Assembly (NCBI GenBank): GCA_951812925.1
Contig: OX638370.1
Location: 97,292,897 to 97,356,896 of the forward strand
DNA from: Calliopum simillimum
Lineage: Eukaryota > Arthropoda > Insecta > Diptera > Lauxaniidae
Direction of reading: 5' to 3'
Length of the DNA: 64,000 nucleotides
The notes under the pieces are model-generated. The model had not been told where the DNA came from. It did not search any database and worked only from the letters and a program-made list of their open reading frames with translations. The first letter of the stretch is position 1; each line of letters opens with the position of its first letter. Positions 51,735 to 63,367 of the stretch are shown here, in pieces. A program made the translations under genes and the position numbers.

Positions 51735-52647
51735 AGTGTATTTAATTTTAAATATTTCAAGCCCAAATTTACTAAAATCAGATCATATTTTAAAAAGTTA
51801 TTCAGTGAAGTAAGAACATTTTGATTTTTTATCGGAAAAATAAACAGGTACAATAAACTGGGTCGATTGTTATGAAGCAAAAAAATTGTATAGTATTTAA
51901 AATGCTTAAAATCGTAGAAAGTACACCTGTGAATTTTTTAGAGTTTTAGGAAATTTTTTTTTTCTTTTTCTTTGACCAATTTTTGAAAAGTTAAAAAAGG
52001 TCTAAAAAAATTTATAAAATACTTTGATACTTTGAACGATTTTAAGCATTTTAAGCCTTATACATTTTATTCGTAACAGCCTTCCTTTTGAGTAAACGAA
52101 TGCTTTTCCGACCACGTAATTGAAAAACATAAAAAAATCGACTTTTGGAACCGGATATTATCTATACTAACTGCACAAAAAATTTTGAATTTTTTAACGG
52201 AGCATTTTTTGCAAGAACATAGTCTTTAGTTTTAAGCAGCTTTGGGTATCCCTTCTGAGAAGAAAAAAAAGTTATGAGCAAAAAACATTTTTTTGTACCT
52301 GTTTATTTTTTCGATAAAAAAACGAATAGTCAGTGAAACCTTAATAACTTTTTAAAATATTATCCGATTTTACTTTCAAATTGTTTGCAATTAAATAAAT
52401 AAATAGTATAGTAAAGATAAAAAAAGTGTAATTGTATAAACTATTGTCCAAAAAATCATGTTTTATTTGGCTTTAATATGAAAAGTTGTAAAAACTACTG
52501 TAAAAATTAGTGAACATGATATTTTTGTAACTCTAAATCTACAGCTAGGGGGAGGGGGAAGCTCTCCCTTTGCGTACGCCCTTGTTGAAAACCATACCGT
52601 ATGGTACCTCAACTTTCTGCTACAGGACTTTTTTTTGTGGTCCTGTG

Positions 52648-54236
52648 AAATTAATCTTTTTAAAAACTGGATTTTTATACTTATTTTAGGCAGTGCTATG
52701 TAAAAAATACATGATGAATGCGGAAGTTACGGCTAAATCACATTATAAATCTCCGGTGGAAAGACCTTAGCCTTTTAACAGACAGAAGATTTTTCGAAAG
52801 TGGGTAGAAAAACGTCGTCAATGATTTCTTGAGTTCTATACTGGATATCTAAATTCGGCGATATATTGGTTTCTAGACTAGATATTTGAATTTGGATTGA
52901 AGTTTTGGAGTTGTGGTTTATTATACATATATTAAATTTTTACTGAAACTAGAAATATATAACCAATGCAATCAGTCAGCTGCGCCAAACTTAAAAATAA
53001 AATGTTTGTGAGTGGGATATATACGACGTGTCCCAGTTTAAGCCATTCGATTTGTCGACGTGTCCGTTAAAAAGCTAATAACTTAACCATGCTATTCACT
53101 CCAAAGTATTTGGGTGTAAAACTTGACCGAACACAAATTTTCCAAAACACAAAGTACACTCGCAAATATTTTTGGTAGCCCTGAAATAAACAGATTTTGC
53201 GTTTGAAGTAAGAAGTCAATTCCAAAAATTCCACTTTGATTCAGTGTTGCCAGTAAAATTATTAAAAAATACCTCATTTTACTTAAAATTTACCTTTTTT
53301 TGGCCACAAATTCCACTTTTAAAAATAATTAATAAAACAAAAGCCTTACAGGTTTTACATAAATAATTACCCGTTTTAAGTTAATTTACCACTTTTTAGC
53401 AGCACTGCTTTGATATACAAAATAGGGAATGACTGGAACTGGAATTTGTAGAAAAATGACACATGAATAGTGTTGCCACACAAAACTTTTTTGGGAAACC
53501 AAAATTTAATGAAAAATAACCAGGGCAAAAAAGCCAGCTTTGCTCTAGTTAGTGGTCGGTAGGCTAATATGCCGCGGACTTTTGAAGAGCGCAAGCTTTC
53601 CTCTCGCACCTGTTCAACTGAGCATATTTTAGCTGCATATTTTCTGTATGCACTACAAAATTTTTAATGTTAATTGGAAAATTTTTTTAATGATGTGAAA
53701 AGATCCGTTTTTCACTACATTTCAAGCTTAAATATAACCAAACAAAAAAAATATCATTCAAAATAACAAAAAATGTACAAATATACTTATAGTGGCCTTA
53801 ATTTAGAAGTTTTGTATGCTTGTTAAAATATCCTTCAGATAACATCAACATTTTTAGAATTCATTCAGTGGTTCCCAATTTTTAATGATTTCCATAATAT
53901 ATATACCTGCAACTTCTGCCGCTTATATCTCCAAAAATAAATTGAAGTGGTCCGTTTCGATAAAGCATTTATTTTTTATCTCTAAAACCCTACATCCCCG
54001 TGCAAGAAAAAAAAATATTTTTGCACAATTTCCGCGCTATGAGAGAACCTTTCTCGTCAATTTTTTAAACAATCGGCTAACTAAAAGTTCACACAAAATT
54101 TGGCACAAACTCAAACACGATTCAGACTAAATAGTCCCCTGACAATTTAGCTTGTCGTGTGAACCAGCTCTAAAAAATACTAAAAATCGACAAAATACGA
54201 TGAAATCGTCAATATGGCAATGCTCCTGTTAGCATT
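52648..54236. other. spacer, no gene recognised
   Basis: 52700-52770 has a decayed piece of the TTTCCACCGGAG family (AAATCTCCGGTGGAAA). The rest shows only short frames without family resemblance. Confidence 0.4.
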
Positions 54237-54244
54237 CAATATTC

Positions 54245-56121
54245 TAGTGTTGCCAATTTAGTGCTTTTCGCACTAGATCTAGTGCTTTTTTAGGATTACT
54301 ACCCGTAAAATTTTTAGCCTAGTGCTTTTTCATTTTTAGTGCTTTTTGTAGTGCTTTTTTTTTTTCTTCTTGAAGGCTTTGTTTTGCTCGTTGAATAAAG
54401 TTCATAAAATGCAGATGTGAACAGGCTTTTAATTTGGAATTAGAAAATAGTGCTACGTCTGTTTGGATCAATGAAAATGGTTTCAAAGATTCTTTAGGCC
54501 TAAACCCTTTTGAAGATCTGCAAACTTAGCCTTACGTGTGTTGTCATTGCCATATTCCAATGCTGAAGTAGAAAGAGTATTAAGTTCGATGACTGCGTTT
54601 AAATCAAAATTAAGAAACAAACTTTCATTTAATTCTGTAAATTCTTTACTCCATATTAATTATGGATTAAAATGGAATGGTTGTAACACTTATGAATTAC
54701 CCGATGAAACACTGTTAAAAATAAATAGTCTGCAAGCATACCAGAAATTAGAATATTACATAGAAACCGTGTTGTAGCCGGAGGAACTCGAAAGTAGTGC
54801 AAATAATTTAACTGATTTGTTTTAAACTTATAAGCTACAAGTTCGAGTCATCTAAAGCCAAAGTAATGTTGATCTTCATTTTATGTATATATTATATGTA
54901 TCGTTAAATATCAAAACTGCCTAAGTCCCACTCAGATTTTTAGGCAAAATAGAATAAATTTCATTGAATTGTTTTTAATTTATGTTATTTTGCCCACATA
55001 TCAGAGAGGGACTTTGATAACACAGGTTTACAAAATAAAAAAATGTCATGGCGTTTTGACCAGACTAGACTTTGACTTCCTGAATCCAAATCCGGGGTCC
55101 GTTTTTTTCCAGAACGTCTGAGAAAAAAGATTTCAAGGTCATATGTAGGTCAAAATGGTCATGTGCGTTTAGTGATAAATTCGCTACAATTCTGAAACTA
55201 ATTTTATATCATTGAATTCTTGGTTTTAAAAAAGAATATGTGATCAAAAAGGGTCTCTCGGGCCTAGTTTCGGAGATATATCCTTCGGAAGATACGGATA
55301 TATCTTCTAAGAAAACCGATATAAGTTGGGAAGCACTGGATGGATTTGGAAAATATTGGTGTCATATGAAAGGTATTTTGTTGTTGTTGTTGTTGGTTTT
55401 GTTGATGTATTTGTTGTTGTAATTGGAAAATTTCTCAAAATTTCAAAAAGGTCATATCTCCAAAACTATGAATCCAATTGAAAATATTTTTAGAGGTTGT
55501 CAAATTACCTTTCATATGACTCCAATTTTTTCAAATCCATCCAGGGGTTCCCAACTCATAGCGGTTTTCATAAAAAATATATCCGGATCTTCCGATGGCC
55601 ACATCTCCGAAACTAAGCCCGAGATACCCTTTTTGATCACATATTCTTTTTAAGGACAAAGAACTCAATGATAAAAAATTAGTTTCAGAGTTTTAGCGAA
55701 TTTATCACTAAACGACGCATGAACCCCATTTTGACCTCCATATGACCTTGAAATCTTTTTTCTCAGACGTTCTGGAAAAAAACGGACTTCGGATTCGGAT
55801 TCAGGACGTCAAAGTCCCTAGGAAACACATAGTCTGGTCAAAACGCCATGACATTTTTTTTTTTTTTGTAAACCTGTGTAATTAACTACTCATACACGCA
55901 TATAATTATTTATTGAAAAGTTTATTTATAAAAGATTTGTTTTATAATTAAAATGTAGTTTTTTAAAAATTACTTAACTTGGTTTTTAGTCTTTACATGT
56001 GCGAAACTTTTTCGTTTTTTTTTAAATATTTTTTGCAAAATAGAATTTAGTGCTTTTTTGGGAAAAAACGCGTTTTATTACCGGATTTGGTGCTTATCAA
56101 ATTTGAAAGTTGGCAACACTG
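54245..56121 (+). mobile_element. hAT relic with transposase dimerisation domain
   Basis: The ends TAGTGTTGCCAA and (reverse complement) CAGTGTTGCCAA are inverted. The duplication is caatattc at 54237-54244 and caacattc at 56122-56129, 7 of 8 identical. The plus strand near 54523-54777 encodes LRVLSLPYSNAEVERVLSSM, then KLRNKLSFNSVNSLLHINYG, the C-terminal hAT dimerisation domain. An upstream fragment in another frame (54420-54530) shows a frameshift, and the rest of the transposase is gone. A foldback is inserted at 55021-55878. Confidence 0.88.
55021..55878. mobile_element. CACAGG-ended foldback, 3-bp duplication
   Basis: CACAGGTTTACA is inverted at the two ends, with taa outside both (55018-55020 and 55879-55881). 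The arms (about 55021-55380 and 55510-55878) match through GTCATGGCGTTTTGACCAGA and GCGAATTTATCACTAAACG, around a TTGTTG-rich centre. Inner arm words (TTTCGGAGATATA, GGGGTTCCCAA) recall the foldback at 38281-40110. Confidence 0.82.
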
Positions 56122-56164
56122 CAACATTCCATTTCATTTTCATTTCGTTCGCTGAAAAATTTTG

Positions 56165-56773
56165 AAGAGTTCAGTATCTTATTTAACTTTAGTCGGTGTG
56201 TTTATCACAAAGTTGTTTGTTAGTAGGGAAATCGTGGGAAGTTTCGTAAATCAGTCATCAACCAGAAATATAATCCAAAGAAGGTGAAGTGCTGCAGCAA
56301 AAATAAAACAGCCAAAGCGAAGAAGTGGAAAACAGAAATATTTTTGTTTTTGTGGATTTAGAAACAAAGCAATCTGTAAAATTAAAGCATAAAAATTCAA
56401 AGTATCGCAAAAAAAAAAAAAAATGTTTGAGACTATTTAAAAATAAGTAATTCACATATAAAAAAGATTGCAAAAATAGAAAATTATAGAAAAAAAAACC
56501 AGTGGTGGTAGAATCTCGGTCTTCCATATTTTTAGCGTTTTTTACGCGGCGGTGGTGACGTGCTGCACAATTTCGAGTGCGCGTGTGTTGGTGTTGGTGC
56601 AGCATTGGAACAGCCAGCAGCTCCATTGTTCTTCAAAGTGGCAACAGCGGCAGTTGGGTCCCGGTGCCCTGTCGTGACCTTTTGTTAATAAAGATACCTA
56701 GCATAACAACAAAAAGAAGAACTACAAGTTCTAAAATTTAAAAAAAAAAAAAAAAATAAATAAGACATCCAAA
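56165..56773 (+). promoter_or_regulatory. likely start site and 5' UTR of the MBOAT-like gene
   Basis: AGTTCAGTATCTTATTTAAC holds an arthropod initiator match (TCAGTAT, about 56171). The 600 bases to the ATG have no long frame on this strand but a richer composition at 56500-56690. Exact transcript start is inference. Confidence 0.35.
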
Positions 56774-56869
56774 ATGTTGGAATCACCAAAATTTATCGAA
56801 AACGATAACTACGATGGTAGCCGTACCTTCACCTGGTTGGCAGATCTATGTGGACTTTCCGTCGATTTG
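56774..56869 (+). CDS. oys: first coding exon of an MBOAT1/2-like acyltransferase
   Basis: The ATG at 56774 in CAAAATG context opens MLESPKFIENDNYDGSRTFT and WLADLCGLSVDL, 32 codons, ending at a good donor TTG|GTGAGT. Vertebrate MBOAT1/2 begin with a similar short segment of the type GSTLLQPLSNAVQLPIDQ before VNF, and an exon boundary at that point is plausible. The enzymes are lysophospholipid acyltransferases of the ER membrane; the Drosophila member is oysgedart. All catalytic parts lie beyond the window, so the name rests on this short match and on the lack of a better candidate. Confidence 0.5.
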
Positions 56870-57752
56870 GTGAGTAACACAGGTCGCAATAATAAGGAGA
56901 AAAAAGATGCCATCAATTTTTAATGCTTTTTGTTATTGCACGTCTGACCAGACAACAACTTGGCACTTAGCAAACATTTGGATATGAGGTTTTTGTGGTT
57001 CTTTCATGAACCTATTGTTATAATTTCGGCATACCTACATAATTCTAGTATTTTTACGAAACCGGTTTTAAATATCGTGGGGTTAATTGGGCGGAGAGAA
57101 GACATGAGTTACAGAAATGAAACGTCATACCAAATATGCTGATAGGCGAAGAAAATTGGTTCTTAATTGAACGATGCGTAAAAAACGTACTGCGCTGAAA
57201 GAAGAAAGACTTTATCAAGCTGCCAGAAGTTGAGAAATGTTTCTACATTAAAAATGCTGCTGCTTTGCATCTTCTTGCTTATTTATTTTTTGGCAGGGTC
57301 ACCTTATCAGAGACTAAGAGGGTTCCAGAACATGACAACTTTCGTCTTGGCAAAGATAGCTGTGGTTAGGACCTCGTTCGTTCTAGGTTAAGTTCTGAAA
57401 CGGTTTTGCCCACTCCCGGACTCCCCTTCTCTAAAAAAAGATATAGTCCAACGAAGGTTGTTGAAGAGATGGCATAAAATGCCTTAGTAAAGGGAACCCA
57501 TCTGATGTAATACTGAAAAACAGTTTTCTAGGGCGGAGGTATTCCTGGTAGAACGTTTAGATGAGCCCGGCACATCTGACACTGGTGACGACCGCGTTGA
57601 CGAGGCGTAAATGTTTACCCCTCGTTCACAAAGGAAAAAAAAAAAAAATATTGTAGGGTTCCTGCTAACTACAACTGGATATCTACATTTTTGTTGCATT
57701 GAGTTTAGTTCAAGGATCTCAGCGTTTCAAAATTACTGAGCCAAGCGCAATC
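56870..57752. other. intronic DNA downstream of the MBOAT-like exon
   Basis: If the exon call is right, everything to the window's end on the plus strand is its first intron, as no second exon was recognised. No repeat with readable ends was found in this stretch. Confidence 0.4.
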
Positions 57753-58160
57753 AGTGTAAAATGTTGGCTCGTCTACAAAAAAAACACAACACATTTCAAT
57801 ATTTTGCAAATTTCTCGGAATTTCAACACCAATGAAAAATGGTTTTTGTTGATTTTTTTTTTAATTGGCCAACACAAACACAATATTTAATAATTCCAAA
57901 TGTTTGCAACACCAATGAAATATTGTTCTTGTTTGTTGTTGAAGTATTGGGGGTTATCTAGAATAAATATTCCCAGGGAATGTTTCTCAGCTGCAAAATA
58001 GATACACGGCAGTCTGAGAAAAATTCCCAGGTAATATTTGTTCACGATAACCCTCATTGTGTTTGTTGTAGTCGAGCCAAGAAAAAAACAACAATAACAA
58101 TTTTTAATGGGTGTTGTTATTCATAGAAATTTGCAAAATATTCGAATATTGTTACACTTT
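57753..58160. repeat. palindromic repeat with nested small hairpin element
   Basis: AATATTTTGCAAATTTCTCGG near 57801 pairs with CATAGAAATTTGCAAAATATT near 58123, and CAACACC with GGGTGTTG inside them. The centre holds the small hairpin element 57951-58053: GGGTTATCTAGAATAAATAT pairs with ATATTTGTTCACGATAACCC, and CCCAGGGAATGTTTCTCAG with CTGAGAAAAATTCCCAGG. Arms of that hairpin recur at about 459-510, 15610-15680 and 27520-27570. Confidence 0.6.
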
Positions 58161-58868
58161 TGACTGCTGACATCCTTAGTTTAGGATACAAAAACATGAA
58201 GAAATAGAATAGGTCAACATTTTTTGAGTTCAGGTCTACATATATGTATAAAATTCTGCATCCTGAGAGGGCATAATTTTTAGTCGAGAAACGAAAACGC
58301 TGTAAGGCTCTAGCTATTGCTATTATCCGAGACGATTTAGGACTCAAGAAAGTTTTGCTTAAAATCAAAAATACTGCAATTCTATAAAGATCACTGTTTT
58401 TATTGCAAAATTAATTAACTTTGATTCATATTTACATCAAAAAAGAGCATAATTTTATTATGATTCGTAAAAGAAAAATCTAAATATAAACTTTCATCTA
58501 ACAGTTGCTAAGAATTTTTTAAGGTCCTTAGTAATAGAAAACGTACAAATCAATTTACTGTAAGATTTCCTTTTAATGGGAAATAAAAAAATATAAAAAT
58601 TGGGTGCATGAAAAAATATTAAGTACAAAGGAAAATTCCTTGTAAATGAAAATGAAATTGCTGCGTATTACATTGTGTCAACATTGCTGCGCCGATTTGT
58701 TTATAGCTGCCGTCGTATTGTATCCCAACAGGCAAATAGAAGCATTTCAAAAATATGTACTTTCCATTCGCTGCTAATATCTTTCTTAATGCAGCATGTC
58801 AATACCTGAGAAAGCAATATTCCTTTGTGCGATTTTCTTCAAACGCAAAATAAGTTTTCAAACGGTTA
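58161..58868. other. non-coding, nothing recognised
   Basis: AT-rich DNA. A short minus-strand frame near 58117-58368 has no family resemblance. Confidence 0.4.
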
Positions 58869-59292
58869 TCTATACATTAATATGCGAGACAAAAATTTGT
58901 CCTACCTTTTTTACATGTTCAGAATAGAGCACGACTTGGAATTATACATCATTAGAAAGGTATTTGTGTGTTAATGTGCACAAAGTGAAAATTATTTTAA
59001 TATTTTGCCATTTAGATTGGTAAAATTAAATGCAAATTTTTCAATATTAACAACGACAAAATACTTGGTCACACAGAGCTGAAAAGAGGATATAGCACAA
59101 AGAGAAAGACAAAAAGCTGCCTGACACTTACTTCATGTTTTTTCTTTTCTTTTCACATTTGTCACTGTACCAGGGATGATAGCTTTTTTATTTTGTACCA
59201 AATAGCAAAAATAGTACTTAAACTGTCTAAAAAGTGCCAACATATTATTTAATACATTTGTGGTCAAAGTTTGACCATTGGGGCGATTCTAG
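58869..59292 (+). mobile_element. Helitron-like non-autonomous element, complete
   Basis: It starts TCTATACATTAATATG after a host A and ends CTAG before a host T. The perfect hairpin GGTCAAAGTTTGACC lies 12 bases before CTAG. These four marks together are the Helitron signature. There is no terminal inverted repeat and no target duplication. It aligns along its length with 26225-26639 and, at the 5' part, with 2558-2747. No coding sequence. Confidence 0.8.
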
Positions 59293-60380
59293 TTATTTTA
59301 AAACTGCCAGCTATTTTTACTCATGAAATTTATTTCTACAGTTAATTTTCTAAAAATTGGTAGACAATTGCGATAGTATACTCACTTAAGAAGCTCACCA
59401 AGAGCTCAAAACTAAAAATATCTCAAGCAAGTAAACATTAGACTAGTGTGTTTATGTGGAAGCACATCCTGGAATCAGTTTTTGATGTTTGATTTCAATG
59501 AAACTTTGTGAAATGTCAAAATAAGACTACAATATGGGCATTTATAAATTTATACGTTCATGTTCCTTAACAAACTTTCTGGCATTACTTCCCGCTGGGA
59601 TTGTGAAGACTACAGAGACAATTACGTTTTTATATTTATGCGTATATTGAATAATGGCTGGATGGTAGGAGGTAGGTTGATGTTTGATTCATTTAACTGG
59701 GACATGACTTAAGTAGAACTCTTCTTTATCTATTTTCATAAATGTAAAACCGAGGGGAGCATAGGGCCAAAAAGTAGAACACTTGCTTTTCATAAATGTT
59801 ATGTGGCATGTAATCGATCGCTTTTACACGTGGAAAATATGATAACAGCTAAAAATCCGGAAGCTATGAAAAAGTTCATGTTAAAAGCTAAGACAATGTT
59901 ATAGGCTGAGGTAAATATGGTATGCAGCAATGAATGAATGAATTTCGTTTTTGTATTGATAAAGTGACACATCAACTTTTCCAATATCAGTCACTTTCAC
60001 TAGCTTGTGTCGGCGTTCGACTATTTGTGCCTCATATTTTGAAAGATAAACATTTTTTAACATCCGCTGAAGACTAACTCACTATACTACATCTCCTCAA
60101 CTAGAATGGCTTGTTAGCATTGTCGAATATGTATGTCAGCGAATATAATCACACCCAATCCAAACCCAATGGTATTACAAAATAATATAATCAGGTTTGT
60201 TTTGAAATCCGATTCCGATTCGATTTACCGAAATGTATTTCCGATTTGGTTTTAATTATCGAAATGCGAAACACCTTAAGCCGGACTCAATTCCGATCGA
60301 AATCGGTTGTCCGAACAAAGGTGATTATTTAATTTTTTTTTTAAGTAGGTGATATAAATTGCTACAGTTTTTATTTTAGC
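59293..60380. other. non-coding, nothing recognised
   Basis: No exon-like frame or element ends found. A short CCGATTTGG/CCGATTCCG-type repetition lies near 60205-60310. Confidence 0.4.
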
Positions 60381-60399
60381 TTCGATTTCTTTGTTTTTT

Positions 60400-62850
60400 A
60401 TTGACTAGTGTTCGTCCAGTTAAAAACATAATGGTGATATTATCGTTCCTTATTATTAACCCTATCGCCGTAGCAAATTTCATAAGAATCGATGCATTGG
60501 TTTGGCACTGAGAACGTTTTTTCCATTTAGGAGCGTGGCACCACCCACTTAAAAACATAATGGTCATATTATCGTTCATAAGTGTACACCCTATCTTCAT
60601 ACCAAATTTTTTTAAAATCAATGCAGCAGTTTTGCCGTGAGAGCGTTTTTTTCCCAGGGCTGGCATATTTTGCCCAGCCCAAAAAAACCCACCCGGGTTT
60701 TATTGGGTTTTACCCACCTAAAAAAACCCGCAATTTTCGGGTTTTTTTGGGTTTTATTGGGTTTTTTTAAAAAAATCCTTCAGTTGGTTTTTTTACAATA
60801 TGAAAATACTTTATATCAGGAGTATTCAAAAGCGAAACGAGTGGAAATAGTTTTCAGAAAAAAAAGAGGTTGAAAAAATAAAAGTCAGAAAACAACTTTA
60901 GTTAGTCTCAGTAATAAGGCATTACCTACCATTATTTATTGCTTAAAATCAACGAATGACTTTCTGTGTACAGTTTATGTCTCTTCTTTTGTTAAGTGCA
61001 TCAATTACTTAAAACAAGAACATATTAAGCAGCCAGCAGAATTGAAGATGGAACAACGGTTTGCCAACATTGTCGGCAAAAAGTATCATCCAAAATGTAA
61101 GGAACGAAAGAAGCCAGATTTGGACACAGATAGTTAAGATGAAAGTGCAAGTTGCTCAAATTCTACAGGAGCAGAAAGTGTATCAAAAAAACCGAGAATG
61201 CAATCAACAATGAAAGATTTTACTATTTCGACTCCAACTTCACAACCCTACAAATTAAATAAAGACATTGCAAGATTTTTTTTCGCCAACAATAACCATT
61301 TTCTGTCGTCGAAAAAAACATTACAAAACAAATGTTTGAAGCACTTCGACCAGGTTATAAGCTTCGAATAGAAAGCAGCTCGCCGGACCACTTCTGGATG
61401 AAATATCAGATGAGGTCGATGAAAAAATGGTTCACGATTTAGAAAATGCGTGCGTTACATTGTTAATAGACGGATGGTCAAGTGTTCGAAACGATCCCAT
61501 TATTGCTCACAGTATGCATACAGGTTCAAACTCGTATCTTTTAAATGCAGTTGATTGTGGATCAGAAAAAAAAACTGCGGAAAAGTGTTTCGAATTAGCA
61601 AGAGATGCCATTCTTAAAATAAAACATAAATATAAGCAAGAGGTTTTTGCGGTTTGCACTGACAACGAAAACAAAATGAAGGCGTTCCGAAAATGCATAG
61701 AGCAAGAGTTTCCACACATATTGACGTATGGGTGCTCTGCGCATTATCTAAATCTTTTAGAATCTGTGGTAACTCCAAAAAATGTTTTAAAACATATTGT
61801 GGAAGTCCATAAATATTTTCGAAACCATCGCCAACCACATGGTTGGCTTATTGAAAAAAAAGGCTTGATGCCCCAAATACCAAATGATACAAGATGAAAT
61901 TCACAAAAGGAGTGTGTACGTACGTTTATTGAAAATTACCATAAGTACAATGAAATTAGAATTGAGCATTGTATTGATGTTTCAATAAATAATATTTTAT
62001 TAAATGTTGGTCTCTATTCAGAAGCAAACAATTTATACAAACAGTTAACTATAGTTGGTAACTCTTTGGATTTGTTGCAGAGTGACACAACAACCATTTC
62101 AAAAGCGGTGGATATCTGGTTGGATCTCCTTAAATCCTCAGAACTAACTAGTTATAGGGATGGCATCAAGAAAAAATTTTATGAATCCATTTTACCTTTT
62201 CATCTTCTTGCCTACATCACTGATCCTCTATATAGAGGCAGAAGATTAAGTTCCGAGCAAGAGCTGCAAGCTGAAAACTGGTTAAGTGGACGTTATCCTG
62301 AGTTCCATACAATTTTTTTAATCTTTCAAATGGTGGCAGATAATGGAGATGAAAACTGCAAAACAAAACAGCATACCAGCTGGATTTTGTGAATTATTCA
62401 AAAAATTGCATTCGTGCCCTTCAAGCTCTGCAGGAACTGAACGAATTTTTTCTACATATGGATTAATTTGGTCACCCATTCGAACTGGAACTTGGAACTG
62501 AAAAAGCTACCAAGCTTGTAAAAGTCTATAAATTTATTCGTGAAAATAATCCCAAGTGGGAATAAGGAATATTTTTGTAATATTTTATTGTATTATTTAT
62601 TTATTATTATTAGTTATATATTTAATAAGTTCATTGAAATTAATAAAAAAATAATTAAAACTTCTTTTTGAAAGATTTAAAGCTTTTTTTTATTGAATAT
62701 TAAAAAAACCCAATAAAACCCAAAAAACCCAAAAAAGCCCAACCCACCGGGTTTTTTTTTTAAAACCCGGGTTTTTTCCAGCCCTGTTTTTTCCATTTAG
62801 GGGCGTGGCACCGCCGACTTTAAAAAAGGGAAATTTTGTGCACTGCTCTT
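60400..62850. repeat. GTGGCACC tandem repeat interrupted by a hAT
   Basis: Units of about 110 bp read TTTCCATTTAGGGGCGTGGCACCRCC, AAACATAATGGTSATATTATCG and ACCCTATCKYCRTA. Copies lie at about 60420-60525 and 60530-60646. The array resumes at 62795 after the hAT 60655-62786. Confidence 0.65.
60655..62786 (+). mobile_element. hAT element with degraded transposase
   Basis: The ends CAGGGCTGG are exactly inverted. The exact 8-bp duplication ttttttcc lies at 60647-60654 and 62787-62794. GGGTTTT and AACCC words are arrayed inside both ends. The transposase relic runs from about 61048 (MEQRFANIVGKKYHPKCKER) to about 62560. It includes VTLLIDGWSSVRNDPIIAHS (DUF659-like region), VCTDNENKMKAF with a catalytic Asp, YGCSAHYLNLL with the C-x2-H motif, and a C-terminal LFKKLHSCPSSSAGTERIFS. 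Stops at about 61135, 61370 and 61896 and frame changes near 61400 and 62390 leave it broken. Confidence 0.9.
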
Positions 62851-63367
62851 CAGAACTTTTCCAAACAATAAAAAATCAATCGAATGTTGACATTTAGACA
62901 TAGAAACAAGGGCTGAACCGATTCGTTTGCCTATTTATATGTAGATATACATCGTACATGTGTCAAAAAAAAATCATAATTACCCTCTGAGCTTTTTTAA
63001 ATTCAGGGCTGCAGCTGACGAATTTTTTGGTTACCTATCTACAATAGTTTGTCAAAAACTAGCTAAAATTTCTTGTACAAATCGAAAAGCTTTTTATATC
63101 GTCGGTTAAGAGGTACAACGCACTAAGTGATTAGGAATTGTTATGGAAAACTAACCCGGCTTGTGTTTAACTAGATCTAACTAAATCACCTTAATCAGGC
63201 AAGTGAGAATAGGCTGTTAGTCACCTAGATAATTAGCCTGAAAAAAGAATTTTAAACTAATAATGAAATTAAAGTGTTTTGTTTTTAAATTTGTATTAAA
63301 TTAAAAATCACAGGAATATTCAATTAAACTTTGTTGTCATTTAGGCTATAATAGGTACATATGAACA
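62851..63367. other. non-coding, nothing recognised
   Basis: AT-rich; no structure seen. Confidence 0.4.

Larger units (their letters stand above)
50939..52584. mobile_element. hAT-type element, CAAGGGCGTACGCA ends
   Basis: CAAGGGCGTACGCA is inverted at the two ends and followed by G-rich runs (TAGGGGGGG; AGGGGGAGGGGG). The duplication is ttgcaaac at 50931-50938 and ttgaaaac at 52585-52592, 7 of 8 identical. The interior is A/T-rich without coding sequence and carries the tRNA-like palindromic element at 51473-51734. Confidence 0.85.
50333..52647. mobile_element. CACAGG-ended foldback, 3-bp duplication, split by a hAT
   Basis: CACAGGACCACAAAAAAAAG and the next 40 bases, through GTACCATACGGTATGG, are inverted at the two ends. 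The trinucleotide aaa lies outside both ends. The left section 50385-50940 is itself an inverted repeat (GGAACTGCACCATAAGCCTG at 50820 matches the complement of a word near 50480). A hAT at 50939-52584 interrupts it; without that insertion the element is about 660 bp. Confidence 0.8.

Noticed and set aside
61507..61838. Minus-strand frames opposite the hAT transposase
   Set aside because: They are mirror frames of the transposase relic.
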